Below are positions 1 to 16,356 of a stretch of 64,000 nucleotides of DNA, one piece after another. Source of the stretch: Antedon mediterranea (taxonomy: Eukaryota > Echinodermata > Crinoidea > Comatulida > Antedonidae); assembly GCF_964355755.1 (NCBI RefSeq), contig NC_092672.1, positions 14,070,501 through 14,134,500 on the forward strand, read 5' to 3'. A program made the translations under genes and the position numbers. Within the stretch, counting starts at the first letter, position 1. Each line of letters begins with the position of its first letter. The notes beneath the pieces were generated by a model. The model was not told the DNA's origin. It did not search any database and worked only from the letters and a program-made list of their open reading frames with translations.

Positions 1-109
1 TTGTCATTTTCGTTATAGCATTCATAACACATCAGGGAACTTGCAGCTCCTAAATGAAATTTCAAAACCAAGCTGTTATTGTGTTCACTGTTACTGTTAG
101 TGAATAGTG

Positions 110-545
110 TTAGGCTTAGCCTAGCCTAGCTAGGGGCCTAGTATAGCCTAGTAGAGGCTAGGCCAGGCCTCTACCTATAGGCTAGGCCCTTATGTATGGC
201 CTGGTGGTACGTCGGTGAGATGGTAAAAATATGTTCATGCCGCGAATTTTAAAACATCACGTGTTGCGCGCTACTAGGCCTAGAGGCTAGGCCTAGCTAG
301 GCCTACTACGTCTAGCCTCCCCTCTAGCCAGTAGGCCTAGGCATAGCCTCTCTACTGGCTAGCCTAGGCCTATCGACTGTTTGTAGGTAGCCTAGGGCCT
401 AACTATGCTAGGCGTAGCGCCTAAAATAAAGCCTAGGCCTAGCCTAGGGCCTAGCCTAAATAAAGAGCTAGGCTAGCTGAGCTTACCTAGGCTAGGCTGG
501 CCCTACTAGCCTAGGCCTAGACTCTAGTATGCTAGGCCTACCTAC
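110..545. repeat. CTAG/TAGGCCTA-rich low-complexity block A
   Basis: Dense run of overlapping self-complementary words (CTAG, CCTAGG, TAGGCCTA, GCTAGC) without a fixed period, so it is not a simple tandem array. Similar blocks lie at 19775-20160, 50255-50676 and 54946-55080. Block B starts just inside intron 1 of the SHP-2 gene, so block A may also flank a gene start beyond the left edge; that is a guess. No coding potential seen. Confidence 0.85.
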
Positions 546-813
546 TTACCGATAAATGTCATGAAACCTAAAGTTAATATGAAGAATTTAATATTTGCCA
601 TTTCGAGATTTGAACTTTGTTAGGCTCTTTCGTGTTGTTGGGGGGAGAAAAAAAGAGTAATAAATCGCGGGTGTAGTGTGTCGTCCAGTTTTCGAAAATC
701 AGAATGTTGTTATTTTAAAAAAGAATGCGTCGTATGCGCGCGCGACGTAAACAACCAACGCGCGTTATTCCTTGGATCCAACCACCAATCAGTCACGCAG
801 ATTTTTATAGTAG

Positions 814-835
814 CAAAGAACTTATAAGTTCTTTG
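814..835. mobile_element. 22-bp perfect palindrome flanked by 7-bp duplication (tip-only transposon remnant)
   Basis: The 22 bases are a perfect palindrome starting CAAAGAACTTATA. The 7-mer ATAGTAG lies directly on both sides (807-813 and 836-842), as expected for a target-site duplication. The arm matches the tip of the inverted repeat of the element at 29386-29675, which also has a 7-bp duplication. The likely reading is two transposon ends joined with almost nothing between them. A 12-base C run follows at 848-859. Confidence 0.6.
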
Positions 836-910
836 ATAGTAGCTTCTCCCCCCCCCCCCGGCCATATATTTCGCATTGTTTTGTTTTTTACATAATATAG
901 TAATTTGTTG

Positions 911-2004
911 GGGTGTCACGAAAGCTCAGACCACGAAAGCTCAGACCCCCTAAGACCTAAGATCACGAAAGCTAAGACCCAACACCTAAGATTACAAATA
1001 CTAAGATATACTACAGTTTAAAAACAATACTTGTTTATCCATACATAATTTTAAACACAGTAGGTTTCATTTATTACCATAAATATAATTTAATACTACC
1101 GCAAAACATAGATAAACTCACATTATTTTCGCCCGTTGAGTAAATGTATATTTTTTCTTTACAACAAACAAACTTGACGGGTTGTTTGTTGGTATATATT
1201 TACTCCATTGTGTTGCTTCAGAGGATGTTTTTCTTACGCACCTGCCTTTCTTGTATTTTGACTCCAAATTTGTTGACTAACTTTATCCTGAACACCACAC
1301 TTTAAAATTAGGACTTATAAGTACTTTCAGAAGGAGAAACACATAATAACAAATAAATAAATCCTTTAAATTGATGATTTTACAGATGTGTTTCTTTGTA
1401 TACTGTAATAATGACAATGTAACTCCTCGAGCTCGGCCCCCCATGCTCAATGTTTTTGTTTCTATGGAGCGCCAAAAGAGCAACAATAATAGTATAAGTA
1501 TAAAAACAGAAAGAAAACGAAACAAAAAAACTTATCATGATTTTTAAATTAAAATTTATTTGCCAGTATTTATTTCTTCGTACTTGCATGATTATACTAT
1601 TATCATTACAATTTTAATTTTACATTGTTCCATCCACACTGTAGATGGACTCCACAGAGTTTTCAGCCCTCTATATCATTTTTGCTCTTTTGACGTTCCA
1701 TAGAAACAAAAACATTGAACATGGCCCATGGGGTAGGCCTACTGTCCTGTAGGCTAGTCATTTTGTGTGCGAGAAAAACGTCTGTAAAATCTTCAATTTA
1801 AAAATGTATTTGTTACTTTTTATGTGATTCTTTTTCATGAAAGTGCCAATTCTAAGGTGTGGTATTCAGAATAATTGTTGGGAGTTAAAATACAAGGCAG
1901 GTGCGAAAGATAAATATTTGTAATCTTAGGTGTTGGGTCTTAGCTTTCGTGATCTTAGGTCTTAGGGGGTCTGAGCTTTCGTGGTCTGAGCTTTCGTGAC
2001 ACCC
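911..2004. mobile_element. Fold-back DNA transposon with 90-bp perfect inverted ends and 10-bp target duplication
   Basis: Bases 911-1000 are the exact reverse complement of 1915-2004. TAATTTGTTG lies directly outside both ends (901-910 and 2005-2014), a clear 10-bp target duplication. Each end carries CACGAAAGCTCAGAC twice and a variant with AAGAC once, which look like transposase-binding subterminal repeats. Inverted similarity continues inwards: about 1220-1480 pairs imperfectly with about 1680-1910, so the element is a near-complete long hairpin. Bases 1001-1215 of the left arm lack a partner and look like a later insertion. No transposase ORF is present, so it is non-autonomous. Long inverted ends with 9-11 bp duplications are typical of Mutator-like elements; that assignment is inference. 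Confidence 0.9.
1138..1205. repeat. Small hairpin nested in the fold-back element
   Basis: GAGTAAATGTATA at 1138-1150 is inverted, with one mismatch, at 1193-1205, and ACAACAAACAA pairs with TTGTTTGTTG further in. It lies in the part of the left arm that has no counterpart in the right arm, which fits a small MITE inserted into the larger element. Confidence 0.5.
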
Positions 2005-2014
2005 TAATTTGTTG

Positions 2015-3770
2015 TCCTCACACACTACCAGCAAATAGGGGTTTTTTGTGCGAATAATTAGAAGAAATTGAGAAGAATTGAAACTTCAACAGCCAAAGTA
2101 TCATAACTTTAATATTTTAATAACGATATAATTATTTGAAACAAAATATATATAAACAGCCTTTTTGTATCTTCATTGTTTAATAGATCTAAAAGTAAAG
2201 CAATTAAATGATAAAGGAAACTAAAGATAATTGAGGTTGTAGACGATACATATTACACCAGAATAATGTACTTAGGTTCAGCATTGATTACATTAAATGA
2301 TGCAAATTAAGGAATGCTAACAAAATGTAATTTTAAATACAGCAATGACAAGGTTTATGAAAGATTGTATGAAAAAATATATATTAAATAGATGAGATAG
2401 TAGGCCTAATGGTTCAGTGACAATGTTAGGTGTAATTTATGCTCTTCTTTTTTGTTTAGGGACAGTTTGTGGAATGCCATTTTCCTGCAGGGAACCGTAT
2501 TTAATTTAATTTTTACACTTTTTTATCTCAAAGTAAATCTGCAGTGGTAAAATCATAGAGAATGTACGTAGACACATTTTTCAATTTAAAACGTTGTCAA
2601 AATATATGGGCTATGGTCGATTTTGGGAGGAAAACTTCAGCCTTTTCTTTCTCTGGGTTTGGTTGATTCCAACAATACAAACATTATTCATTTGTGAGAA
2701 ATGCTCACTTCTTTATTAATTAATTACGAAATTCCACAAATTATGCCTTCGTCATATCCTGATACATGCAAATTAACTAGAATATGCAAATCAACGTCAA
2801 CAATTAAAAAGGTACCCATGCATAGGACCATGGATTAAAGAATAGAAGGAACTGCATCGACGGTGACATCAAACGTTTTTCCAACGTGCTTGCCTATACT
2901 AAAGCACTGCTGCCAATCAAACAAACACACTCATTGAACTCCGCCTCTCATATAGAACGCTGCGAATCAACCGTTACATTTTTTTATAACAAAACGTAGC
3001 CATGTAGAAATCGTATGCGCAGTCTGATTGTTCTATTGACTGCTTCGATGATTAATTGACAATATATTGCTGAACACTTTTTTAATTCCATCACAATCGG
3101 ACTACGAAAAGTTTACTTTCTTACGACTGGTAATTTTAAGTAGTTGGTAATAATATTAATAAAATATGCAATTTTTATATTTGAATTAAACCCAAAAGGA
3201 ACTACAATTTACAAACAAAATGTATTTAGGCCTAATCTTGTAATTACATTTATTAATAATTTTGTAATATTTCTTGCAGATCATAAAAGTTATATTAAAT
3301 TCGTCGCATAAAGTTGTGTTCGTCGCCATAGCAGCTAGCACTCAAATATAAAATATTAATCATGCCACCAAGATAAGAGCGCGCGAAAGCATAGACAAAA
3401 TGGTTAAAAGTTGTTGAGCATGTGCTGCAGTAAACAATATATTAGGCACACGACCGTTTCGTTGATAACGACGGTTAATTAAACTGTGTTTATTTTGTAA
3501 CATGGCGGTCCGCGCTATGTCGGCTAGAGTCACTTGGAGCTTTGATCTCAAACTGATGCATATGCTAATTCATGCATATAAAAAATGACCAGAAATGCCG
3601 TATTTGACCTCTAACCCTATTTTCAAAGAATTTACATTTTTAGTGAGGGGGGGGGGGGGGTGGATGCTGTTTTTGGAAAAGTAAAAGTTTATTCTCCACT
3701 CAACCCAAACAAGTCCTGCAGCCGTTCCTCAGCAATTCCTGACCTGGATTCCATCTCCATGTGCACCTTG
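2015..3770. other. Intergenic, no gene seen
   Basis: AT-rich unique-looking sequence with no supported exon. It has a 14-base G run (3647-3660) and a CATGGCGGTC at 3501-3510 resembling a YY1-type core-promoter word; a related ATGGCGGACCGCGC occurs near 10025. No start site can be claimed from this alone. Confidence 0.5.
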
Positions 3771-3930
3771 AGCTAGACTTGCCCCAAGTCTGTATTTTGT
3801 CTTTTTTTTTCTTTTTTTTTTTCGATTTTGTATTTTCAAATCAAGTAGTATACGTATGAAACGCCATATGTGCCAAAATATTTATCTTTTTACTAATATT
3901 AAGACAAAACTCCGTCTGGAACCCAAACTA
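3771..3930. repeat. Dispersed repeat, short copy of the element at 58112-59062
   Basis: Two stretches match, in inverted orientation, the two ends of the region 58112-59062: TAGACTTGCCCCAAGTCTGT (about 3773-3793) and an about 95-bp stretch around AAGTAGTATACGTATGAAAC ending in ACTCCGTCTGG (about 3833-3923). The order is the same, but this copy lacks about 800 bp between them, so it looks internally deleted. Confidence 0.7.
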
Positions 3931-5487
3931 ACCTTGAGCGTGCTTTCACATCGAGCATGAATTTGGTTACATTCGGTTGTCAAACGAGGTCATTCATGCT
4001 CTCACTGCTGATTAGACGATTTGAAAGCAGCTTAAACCCATATTGAACGCCCTTACTTTCTTCACTCCAGGGCTGTCTTTACATTTAAGTCAAAACAGAC
4101 TTCCAAATAAATGCACACTGCAATTAATGGTCTTTTAATTCAAATAAAAATGGCGAAATTGGATTTTTAATTGAATTTGGTTTATATTTGGAACATTCTG
4201 TACGGAAAGATCTTCTTGCATGGTTTTCTGTTTAACTGCAAGTCTTTATTGCTGTCGGACGTGTGGTAATTGAGAAGAGTTTGTGTTACATTTTATATTT
4301 CTAATGGCAATACGATGTAATGTGTATTGGTTATTGTGATGACACAAACGAAAGAGAATGTTAAGTTAAGTGGCAGCTGTATCACAGCTAATGAAACTAT
4401 ACTAAAGTTTAAGCTGGAAACAGAAATTACTGGAATAACGTCAACTGTCTACTGAATTTGTTTGCCAATCTTCGCCAGACCTGTGCTGCTCGTTTGTTGG
4501 ATGCGATTCATGTACGTTTTAAACTGAGCGTAATATTATTATTATTATCCTTTGATAAATAGGCCTAACCTTTGACTACTAAGAAAGTAGTAGAACTAAA
4601 ACTGCATAATTGACCATTTTGTATGCATCTGATGGTCAGCGGACGTCCCACTTTTGCGCAGACTGGACCTAACTTGGTTGGTCATGGGTCGGGTTAAAAT
4701 TTTATTTATTTTATATTACAAAAAAATTATTGCTATTATGCTTTCCGCCTCCTCCATTTGACAAAGGAGGAGACTTTGATAAAAAGGACCACTGGGTAAA
4801 ATGGACTTTGCTTGTTGGAATGAGTTTGAACATGTATGAAGGCATCAATTTACGATTTAAAAGTCATGTTTGGAATTCATAAGATGGTTTAGGTCTGGGG
4901 TAACCGAAGCTGGAGGAACAATGACACAGTCCTGCTGACTGTACTGACGCGGGAGGACAAATTTTCAATGAAAGTATTGGACAAGTTACAACATAGAAAA
5001 CTAAACCTTATAATAGAAAACCATACACAGCTTGCATCTACGAATTTGTTTTTTTTTTCAATATAGGATTGTTTGTTATAATAATATATAAAATAACATT
5101 CTAATTTACATATTAGTGCTTGCAATTGTTTGTTTTTTATTATTTTTTAGTTTAGGCATATACTCTAGTCTCTCCTATATCAAAATTAAGATTTTATGAA
5201 CAATTAAATTTAGAAATTGTATTCTTCAATTTATTCAACCATCGTTAGAAAATACAAGCTACAATTTTACGGTCATGATGGAAATACCACAATGCCCCAA
5301 TTATTAATTACTATAATATTATACGAATAGACACGACATAATTATTAAAGTACTCCTGTTTGGATTGAAATGGCCATCACACTTGCATTTCCAACGGGAA
5401 AATCTAAAAGACAAACAAAAGTATGAATGAAACACCTTAAGAACTTGTTATAAGAAGGGCTGGTTTGACTACTACACTGAACGATTA
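3931..5487. other. Intergenic, no gene seen
   Basis: AT-rich DNA downstream of the minus-strand gene at 5488-7457. Any 3' UTR of that gene would lie at the right end. No exon, RNA gene or mobile element recognised. Confidence 0.4.
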
Positions 5488-7457
5488 CTAGAATGGATAT
5501 CCTGCAGTGTATAAGGCCTTACTGTTTTGCCAATTCGTGGCGCCGCTGTTATTGGAGTAGAGAAATCGAGGAGCTGGACCATAACTCCTATCCCATAGGC
5601 AAGCTTCGTGTGACGTCACAGCCACCCATCCAGCGTCATTGGGACATCCACCATGGTTCCTGCTGATATACCACATACGACATCTTCCATTTCCACCACA
5701 ATTACTATAAAACAAAACGGATGGCTAAACCAATGATTAAACATTTACAGAGTTTGTGAAATTATCTTCTAAAATCACTGCTCTCAAGGATGATGAATTT
5801 AATAGAAATTTAATAGTAATAATTAATTTCCTATAGGCCTACAGCAGTTATTTTATTCATTAATTATTACTGGAAAATCTATGTACATCTCCTACAAAAA
5901 TAGAGGCTTACCCAGCACCAGGATTAACTCCAAAGTGATTGAAGGACGATGTTAGCATATCTGGGTACGGCGTCTGTATAATACGGTCTTTATCAAACCA
6001 GTTATTCTTGTTGGTACCAATACCATTAAATATCAAAGTCATAACTTCTATACCTTCTTCATAGAAAGCAAATTTAACCTGAAGACGATAGGAGAGACCA
6101 AGAAACTTATTCAATTACTGTATGTTGCATATACTCAAAATAAGATGCATTTGTTTTTATATTAGACCTATACTACCTTTCTTATATATATATCCAATGC
6201 CCCCCAATTCTCTACCAACGTACTCTTGTAAGGAGCCGTGAAGTTATCATTGACTTCCGCTGCCTCGGGTACGTCAGCATTCGAGCTGTCTGTACCTTCC
6301 CATAATACCACCAAGTTTTGAGCTTCTACCCCTGCGTTAGCCCTGAAAATAACCTTAAACTCTGAAATTAAAATTCGGCCATATTGTAAGTTATTTCGAT
6401 ACATCGGCGATATCCAGACTTGCATACCACGCGGCGTATTAACGCAATACGTTGATCCCCAATCCACATAAATTGGCCATTTTCAGTAAATGTAGCCCTA
6501 ACAAAATTTGTAGTACCAGTAGTAATACGGTAAAGTAAATAATTAAGTTCCATGCGTTCGAAGAAAATAAAGTAAAACGGATTAGGCCTAATAATAAGAT
6601 CACCAACCTGAAAACTTAGTTTCAGCTATTTTTTTTTCGATGTCGACAAGTTGAAGAGAAATTTCGTCTAGTTTGGCGTTGATCTTCTCGTCGCATGTTT
6701 CTCCATCATATCCGTAATTACCTCCTGAATACACGTTGACAGTAGGCCCATTGCAGTTGAGTCCAACAGGCCAAAAATGGTAATGATTGCTAATTTTTAA
6801 CCAAAAAATGATGTTTTACCCCAAAAATAAGTAGTTAACAATAGAAATTTAATATTTTTTTGACATGGACATACCCAGTGGGTCGTACACTCCATGATTC
6901 AATCACTTTTATGTTGGTTCGGTGGGGTTTGCTATGTTTTTTTGGAGGTTTGCAGGGATTTGCGGGGGTTTAGCAATACTCTGTTTTTTCCCGCCAAATT
7001 GGATGCTATATTATTGGATTCTGGCATGATGATGTCATCGTATCGACTTGATTCATCAACTACTATGAGAAGTAGTTATTAAAGTAAGCCTCTACTAATT
7101 TTAATCATTAAAACACAACTGCATGTAACAAACACCGTTAATTGATTTTCCCTATCCCCTATATATAGGTATTTGTGTGTGTTAATAGGAATTTGTGTGT
7201 GTTATATAGGCCAAAATTTAAAAGTGCCATAAAATATTTTCCCCAAGACCCTGGGATGGGGATTTTTTTTCTGACATTCTATATGGTATACTCTATTAGA
7301 AAAACCCAAAAAAAAAAAATTTTCCTATACTTTTTTCCCGCAAATGTGTATATTAATTGTTCTGCACCCAGGCTATAGGCCTACTGCAGTCGAGTCCAAC
7401 AACGAGACTCGTCGCACAATAATAGAAAGCAATAGTAATTCTTAGCGTGAGTTTCAT
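5488..7457 (-). CDS. Small secreted protein of an uncharacterised metazoan family (5 exons)
   Basis: Exons in transcription order: 7457-7385, 6724-6608, 6361-6177, 6078-5912, 5704-5488. All junctions are GT-AG and the phases fit, giving 252 aa with TAG at 5490-5488. Residues 1-21 (MKLTLRITIAFYYC...) form a signal peptide. Cysteines follow in VGLDC and GETCDEK, then a short amphipathic helix (KINAKLDEISLQLVDIEKK) likely to form a coiled coil. The rest is one domain with FKVIFRANAG, NLVVLWEG, GIGTNKNNWFDKDRI, NHGGCPNDAGWVAV and APRFLYSNN. I associate this W/N/D/G-rich pattern with unnamed secreted proteins of cnidarians, amphioxus and echinoderms, from memory only. It probably acts outside the cell as an oligomer; function unknown. 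A second GLNC-type stretch at about 6740-6790 resembles the end of exon 1 and may be a duplicated or alternative exon. Confidence 0.75.
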
Positions 7458-10178
7458 TTCGTGATAGCTCTTTGAAACAGATGTAACCTGTGTTTACTTT
7501 AGTTTATGTAGGTTTTCATGAGCCACGCAATATGTAAATTACAGAAATAGTTCCATAAACGGCCCGGATGTGAAATTCTTTTACTAAACGTCTAAGGCAG
7601 AACTCATGAATAAGTAATGGTATTCGTGAGCTTACTGGTCAGATGGTTTAAAACGCTTCACAGTGGGCAAAAGAGCATGTCAAATGGCATATAATGTTGA
7701 AAACAAACACTGTGGGGTTTTTTCCATGGATTTTAAGCGGTGAAAACAAAATGTTTTCAATCATAGAGTGATGTAGAGTAGTGTAGGCCCGAGTGTAGGC
7801 CAATCTTTTAAGAACATTTTACAGTAATGTTGTTCTCATACGATCCTCCGTTGAAAATAAGAAGATAATGCATGTTGATCTCGGCAGTGGGGGAGGATTG
7901 AGTGTTTTTGAGTTTATAAAATAAAGTTACGAGTTCAACCAAATTTGTTTATTCGTACTACTGTTTTATTATTTTGATATGAGTTGGGGATGGGTTACTA
8001 TTTTCAGGTGCCTAATATTGAAGATTAGTAATAATAACCCACTACTCTAATAGTTACCCCCCTTCTAATAGTAACCCACCACTTAAAAACAATCAAAGAA
8101 TAATAACCCAGGGTTACTACTGACAATAGAAGATTTACGGTACGACATGCCCAGTGCATTGTTTGTCATCGATCCGTTTCGTAAAAAAGCGTATTGTTTA
8201 TGAATATCTACTGAAGGATGCTGGTAAAAAAAAAAACCTTTTGTCAAATTTCTAAAATTCATCCTTGACCTCTGACCTCAATTTTAATATTTTGACCCAC
8301 TGAAAACAAAATGGTCATATCTTCGCAACGCTTAGATTAAATGAAATAATTTTAGTGTCAAATTATTTGGAAGATGCATATTAATATTCGTTCTAATGGA
8401 ACGTTTGTCCAAAAATTGAAGTATGATTTTTGGCATTTTTGACTAACAGTTGGAAAGAAATTAATCTGAAGATATATGTTTCTATTCAGTCTCATAATGG
8501 TTTAACGGTTTAATGGTTTTAAATTTATATAGCCCAAAATACAAGTAGTCTCTTTTCCAAGATAAATGGTCTTTTTTTTTTGTAACCTCATAGGCCCGTA
8601 GTCAGGGGTTCGTACGCCCCCCCCCCCCTACAGCGACTCCGAAACCTCCTTCCCGACATGCACACTACCTCACCCCATCTCTGAAAATCCTCCAATACGT
8701 GCCCCACAGTACAAAAGGAAATTGAAAAATTAAAATAGTAAACTCGTTCGTGAATAACTACCTTCTTACTTGAGCGTACGTCGAGCGATAGGCCTACGTG
8801 TTTGTAAATTTTTAAGACTTGCAAATGAATTGCCAATTTTCATGTGAAAAATAAATACGAATTTTTCTGGGGCACGAACGATTCCTACAAAGAACACCAC
8901 CGCCAGACAACCGCGTACCTATTATTTAGATCAATGGCAGTCATCATCCATTTAGTATATCCTTCCGAAGTAAATAAAAAAAATGAAACGCTGCGGTTAC
9001 CTACAGTATTTATGTGTGGCTATAAAGTATAGTGTATTGTCATCATAGAGGATTATAGTTTTGTAACTATAAGTTTTAGGCCTACAGGGGCGGTCGCAGA
9101 ACTACTTTTAAGGTGTTGCCCACGAGTCCAGGCCAGGGCTGTCGATACCGAGTTTTTTGCGTCACAGCCCCTCAACCTGCGGCGAAGCAAATTTTGTTAA
9201 ATGACACCCCTAGATGGCTGTAAATGGTACTCTCGCACGTAAAATTCACGATAAATGGCACATCTACAGTTCGCTGGAAATGACACTTTATATCGGGCTA
9301 CCAACCAAACAGCCGCATACCATCTTATTCCGCCTATTTTTACCGCCGGTAAAACACACTCGAATAATATAATTTTTGTGCGTTCAAGCCAATAAATTCT
9401 GGCAATTATAATCAATTAATACAAATTAATTATTATTATCAATTATTAATTAAAGAAAGTTAGACAAAAATATGAAGCTGCATGCTATAAATATATTGAG
9501 CAAAACGTTAAATTGTATTATTTTGATAAATAAGTCAGTAAAACCACAATTTCCAAAATTAATTTTCATTTATCCACTATAAACTGTACAATACTAATAG
9601 TGTTGTTCTGCCAATTGACATAAGCTCTTCCAACCCTTGATTTCTATAAAGTTAATGGTTTTAATTATGATGAAATGGGAATCTAAATTTTAATTTAGTG
9701 GCAGAAGAAACATTTAATTAGAGAAATTAAGGGTGTTGCCCGGGATTCTTTTAATTTAAGCCGAAATATCCTGTGCTTTCATTTAAATTTAATTTAATTA
9801 ATAAAAAAAGTCTAATTATCATTATAAACAACGTGCGCCTTCCTCCATTCGTATCTCTGTCGCCTGATATAAAGGAATCCAAGCCTATTGAGTTTTTAAG
9901 CAAGGACTTTTAAAGAAAGTGATGCACAGCAAACAGAGAAACCCGTCACTCATAATAATTACCCATGAACTCCCGTACACTGAAATAAACCACCACCAAC
10001 GCCCAAAGCGGAAGTAGATTTTTAATGGCGGACCGCGCATATTGACTGTTCTATGTAGGCTAGACATTCCAGAAAAATTGAATCAATTGACAATTTATTA
10101 TGTCAGATGCTTAACTGACACTTTAAAATTGAGATATAAACAATAGTAGTTAATAATACTAATATATTAAGGGTTATT
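7458..10178. other. Intergenic, upstream of the secreted-protein gene
   Basis: Should contain the promoter of the minus-strand gene at 5488-7457, but no clear core element stands out. It has short repeated AGTAACCCAC-type words (about 8035-8115) and two similar GGTGTTGCCC stretches (about 9110 and 9732). No coding exon supported. Confidence 0.4.
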
Positions 10179-10367
10179 TTAACCCATACAATCTATAAAG
10201 TCAGGTATTCTTTTAATCAATTTACTATCGACTCCATCTTTCGGTATTTCACCAACTCGAGTTATAATAGGCCTACACACTTGCGTCACTGAGTCATCTC
10301 CGATATCGGCTATAACGTAAGGACAGTTTAACCAGTCAGGCCTGAAGTGGAATGAACTGAAATACAC
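10179..10367 (-). CDS. Candidate terminal exon of an unidentified gene
   Basis: After a plausible acceptor (TTTTAG just above 10367) the frame reads VYFSSFHFRPDWLNCPY and VIADIGDDSVTQVCRPI, and ends LIKRIPDFIDCMG before TAA, 62 codons. The amino-acid mix is that of a folded protein, with hydrophobic stretches and evenly spaced charges and cysteines, unlike most chance frames nearby. No upstream exon was found in 10.4-12.4 kb and I do not recognise the family. It could be a chance ORF or an orphaned piece of a pseudogene. Confidence 0.3.
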   Translation of the reverse strand: MYFSSFHFRPDWLNCPYVIADIGDDSVTQVCRPIITRVGEIPKDGVDSKLIKRIPDFIDCMG

Positions 10368-12444
10368 CTAAAATTACCATTTAATCAAGTGCTGTAAGTA
10401 GGAATTTTATAAACTATAGACTGAGTATTGAAAATGTAATATGATTTTTTCTTATTATGTATTCTTTTACGAAATAATCCATCGGACTTTGTTTTGGGTA
10501 CGGGGTTAAGTTTTATTAGGAAGGAGTTGAAAACATTTCAACCGAGGAGACCGACTCCTTTCCCGCTTCCAGTCTGATAGGCTACATTGGGCTAGGAATT
10601 TTCATGGGTGTGGGGGTGAACAGTGTTTATTAATTTACTTCTACTACCTAGTTAGACACTGAAGTGCTCATTTTAGGCAGTAAATGATTTTGGAAAACTT
10701 AAACAAAATTTAAACATCCAGCTAAATTACAAATAATAAATTCAGTCTTTCTATATTGTTAATTTGTTTAGGCATGTCTGTCACAAGCTTTTTGCTTTTT
10801 TGAACATGCCTTCTTCAATCATTTTACCTTTCTTTACACCATTTTGTATACTGTTTTAATTTGAAGAAAATAAATGTTACTTTGAATTGAATTTAATGTT
10901 CTAATCATGGATGGAGTCCATGTTCTAATCTATTTTATGTATATTATTATTATGTGGCCTAAACTATATTGGATTGTATTGCAATCCAAGAGTCCGCTAG
11001 GCAATGGCCTAGCTAGCTAGGCCAGGCAAATCTTGTTTAGCCCTTATTTATAATAATTATTAGGCCTACATACTTACTAGCTTGTTGTATGTAAATAAGA
11101 AAGCCATCGCTTAGATGCTACAAATTTGATTGTCACACAGTATCTGGCCAAATAGAGGACCTGCCATTTAATAATGAATCTGATTTGTGAAGGTATCATT
11201 TCCGGCTGTTAGTATCATTGTGTTACAGTAGATGTTACATACGACTGGCCCTGCTCTAGATATTCATTATGACTCAAGAAAAGCTGTCTTGGTTGGTTGT
11301 TAACATGAAACATTCAAACACTTTAAGAATGAAAATAATCAAAGTTCAAAATATATCGGCATGTGTTACTATTATTGTCTATTCGCAAAATATGATGTCA
11401 ATCTGTGAACCATTTGTCAGTTTTGAAGTTAAACTTGGTTTATATATATTTATAAATTATATACAGTAATAAAAAACCTTCTGGTTGACTTTTATTTTTA
11501 ATTATTAAAAATGATGGTTTTTACAGTTATCAGGTAAATAATTGTCCATGATCAAACTTCCTGTACTGTAATTATTACCTAATATGACATAAAAAAAAAA
11601 AAAAAAAAATTTTCACATTATTTTTTCAGGTTGACAAATAATCTTAATTTCCTGTTGAGTTGATGTAAATGCAGTTCTCATACTGTAACTAAACGCAATT
11701 TTACAGGCTTGTTTACAGTAGTACAGATTACAATAATACTGAAAGAAAAAAAATATTGAAAAAAAAAAACTAACTTTACATTTAACAGGGAAAATTTTCA
11801 TTTAAAAATTTTGTTTAGCAATATTGCCAATCAAACTGATTTTTAAGTCGAGAAACATAGTTTTGTATTGTATTTTTTGCTACACAATTTTCAAAATGTG
11901 TAGCAATAAGGTTGTTTTGTATAGCTTTTTGCTATGCTACCTGGCGAAAATGTTCCCTGCATTACCAGTAGTCATATTTTTACTTTACTGTGTATGGTAA
12001 AATAAGCAATTACTGTACTGTAGCTCATTAACATTTTAAATATAAATTATAACATACCATGTTTTCAATTTCAATAAAATACTTTAAATTTGCTAATTAC
12101 TGTAGAACAGGGAGAATTCAAAATCTGTCATGACATCATTATATCACAGTATGACATCATCAGACCAAAATAGACACTACTTTAAAAGGGTTAACAAGCA
12201 TAGCATATCACAACACAACTTTGTTTGCATCTGTAACTGCGTGACATGTCTTGAACTGAAAGACACCCACTGTATGATCAACCTTATATTGTATCAGCAA
12301 CATTACTACTGTATATAGTGAAATATCTGAAACTGTATTGCTTAGTATATTCTGGTTGTTCAATAATTGTGATTGTCGAAAATAGATATTATTATTAGAT
12401 TATTGTTAATAAATTATAATAAATTGTTTCCATTTTGTTTTCAG
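10368..12444. other. Upstream region of the Cdc42 gene
   Basis: The Cdc42 start codon lies in an exon with a splice acceptor just upstream (12445), so at least one non-coding first exon must lie further upstream. I could not place it. A small CTAG/TAGGCC cluster occurs at about 10995-11070, which would fit a gene start if the link seen at SHP-2 is general. Confidence 0.4.

Positions 12445-16356
<3,912 letters not shown>

Noticed and set aside
6368-6553. Minus-strand frame with LLYRITTGTTNF between exons of the secreted gene
   Set aside because: It looked like coding sequence with a frameshift, but splicing 6608 to 6361 fits in phase and makes this stretch intron.
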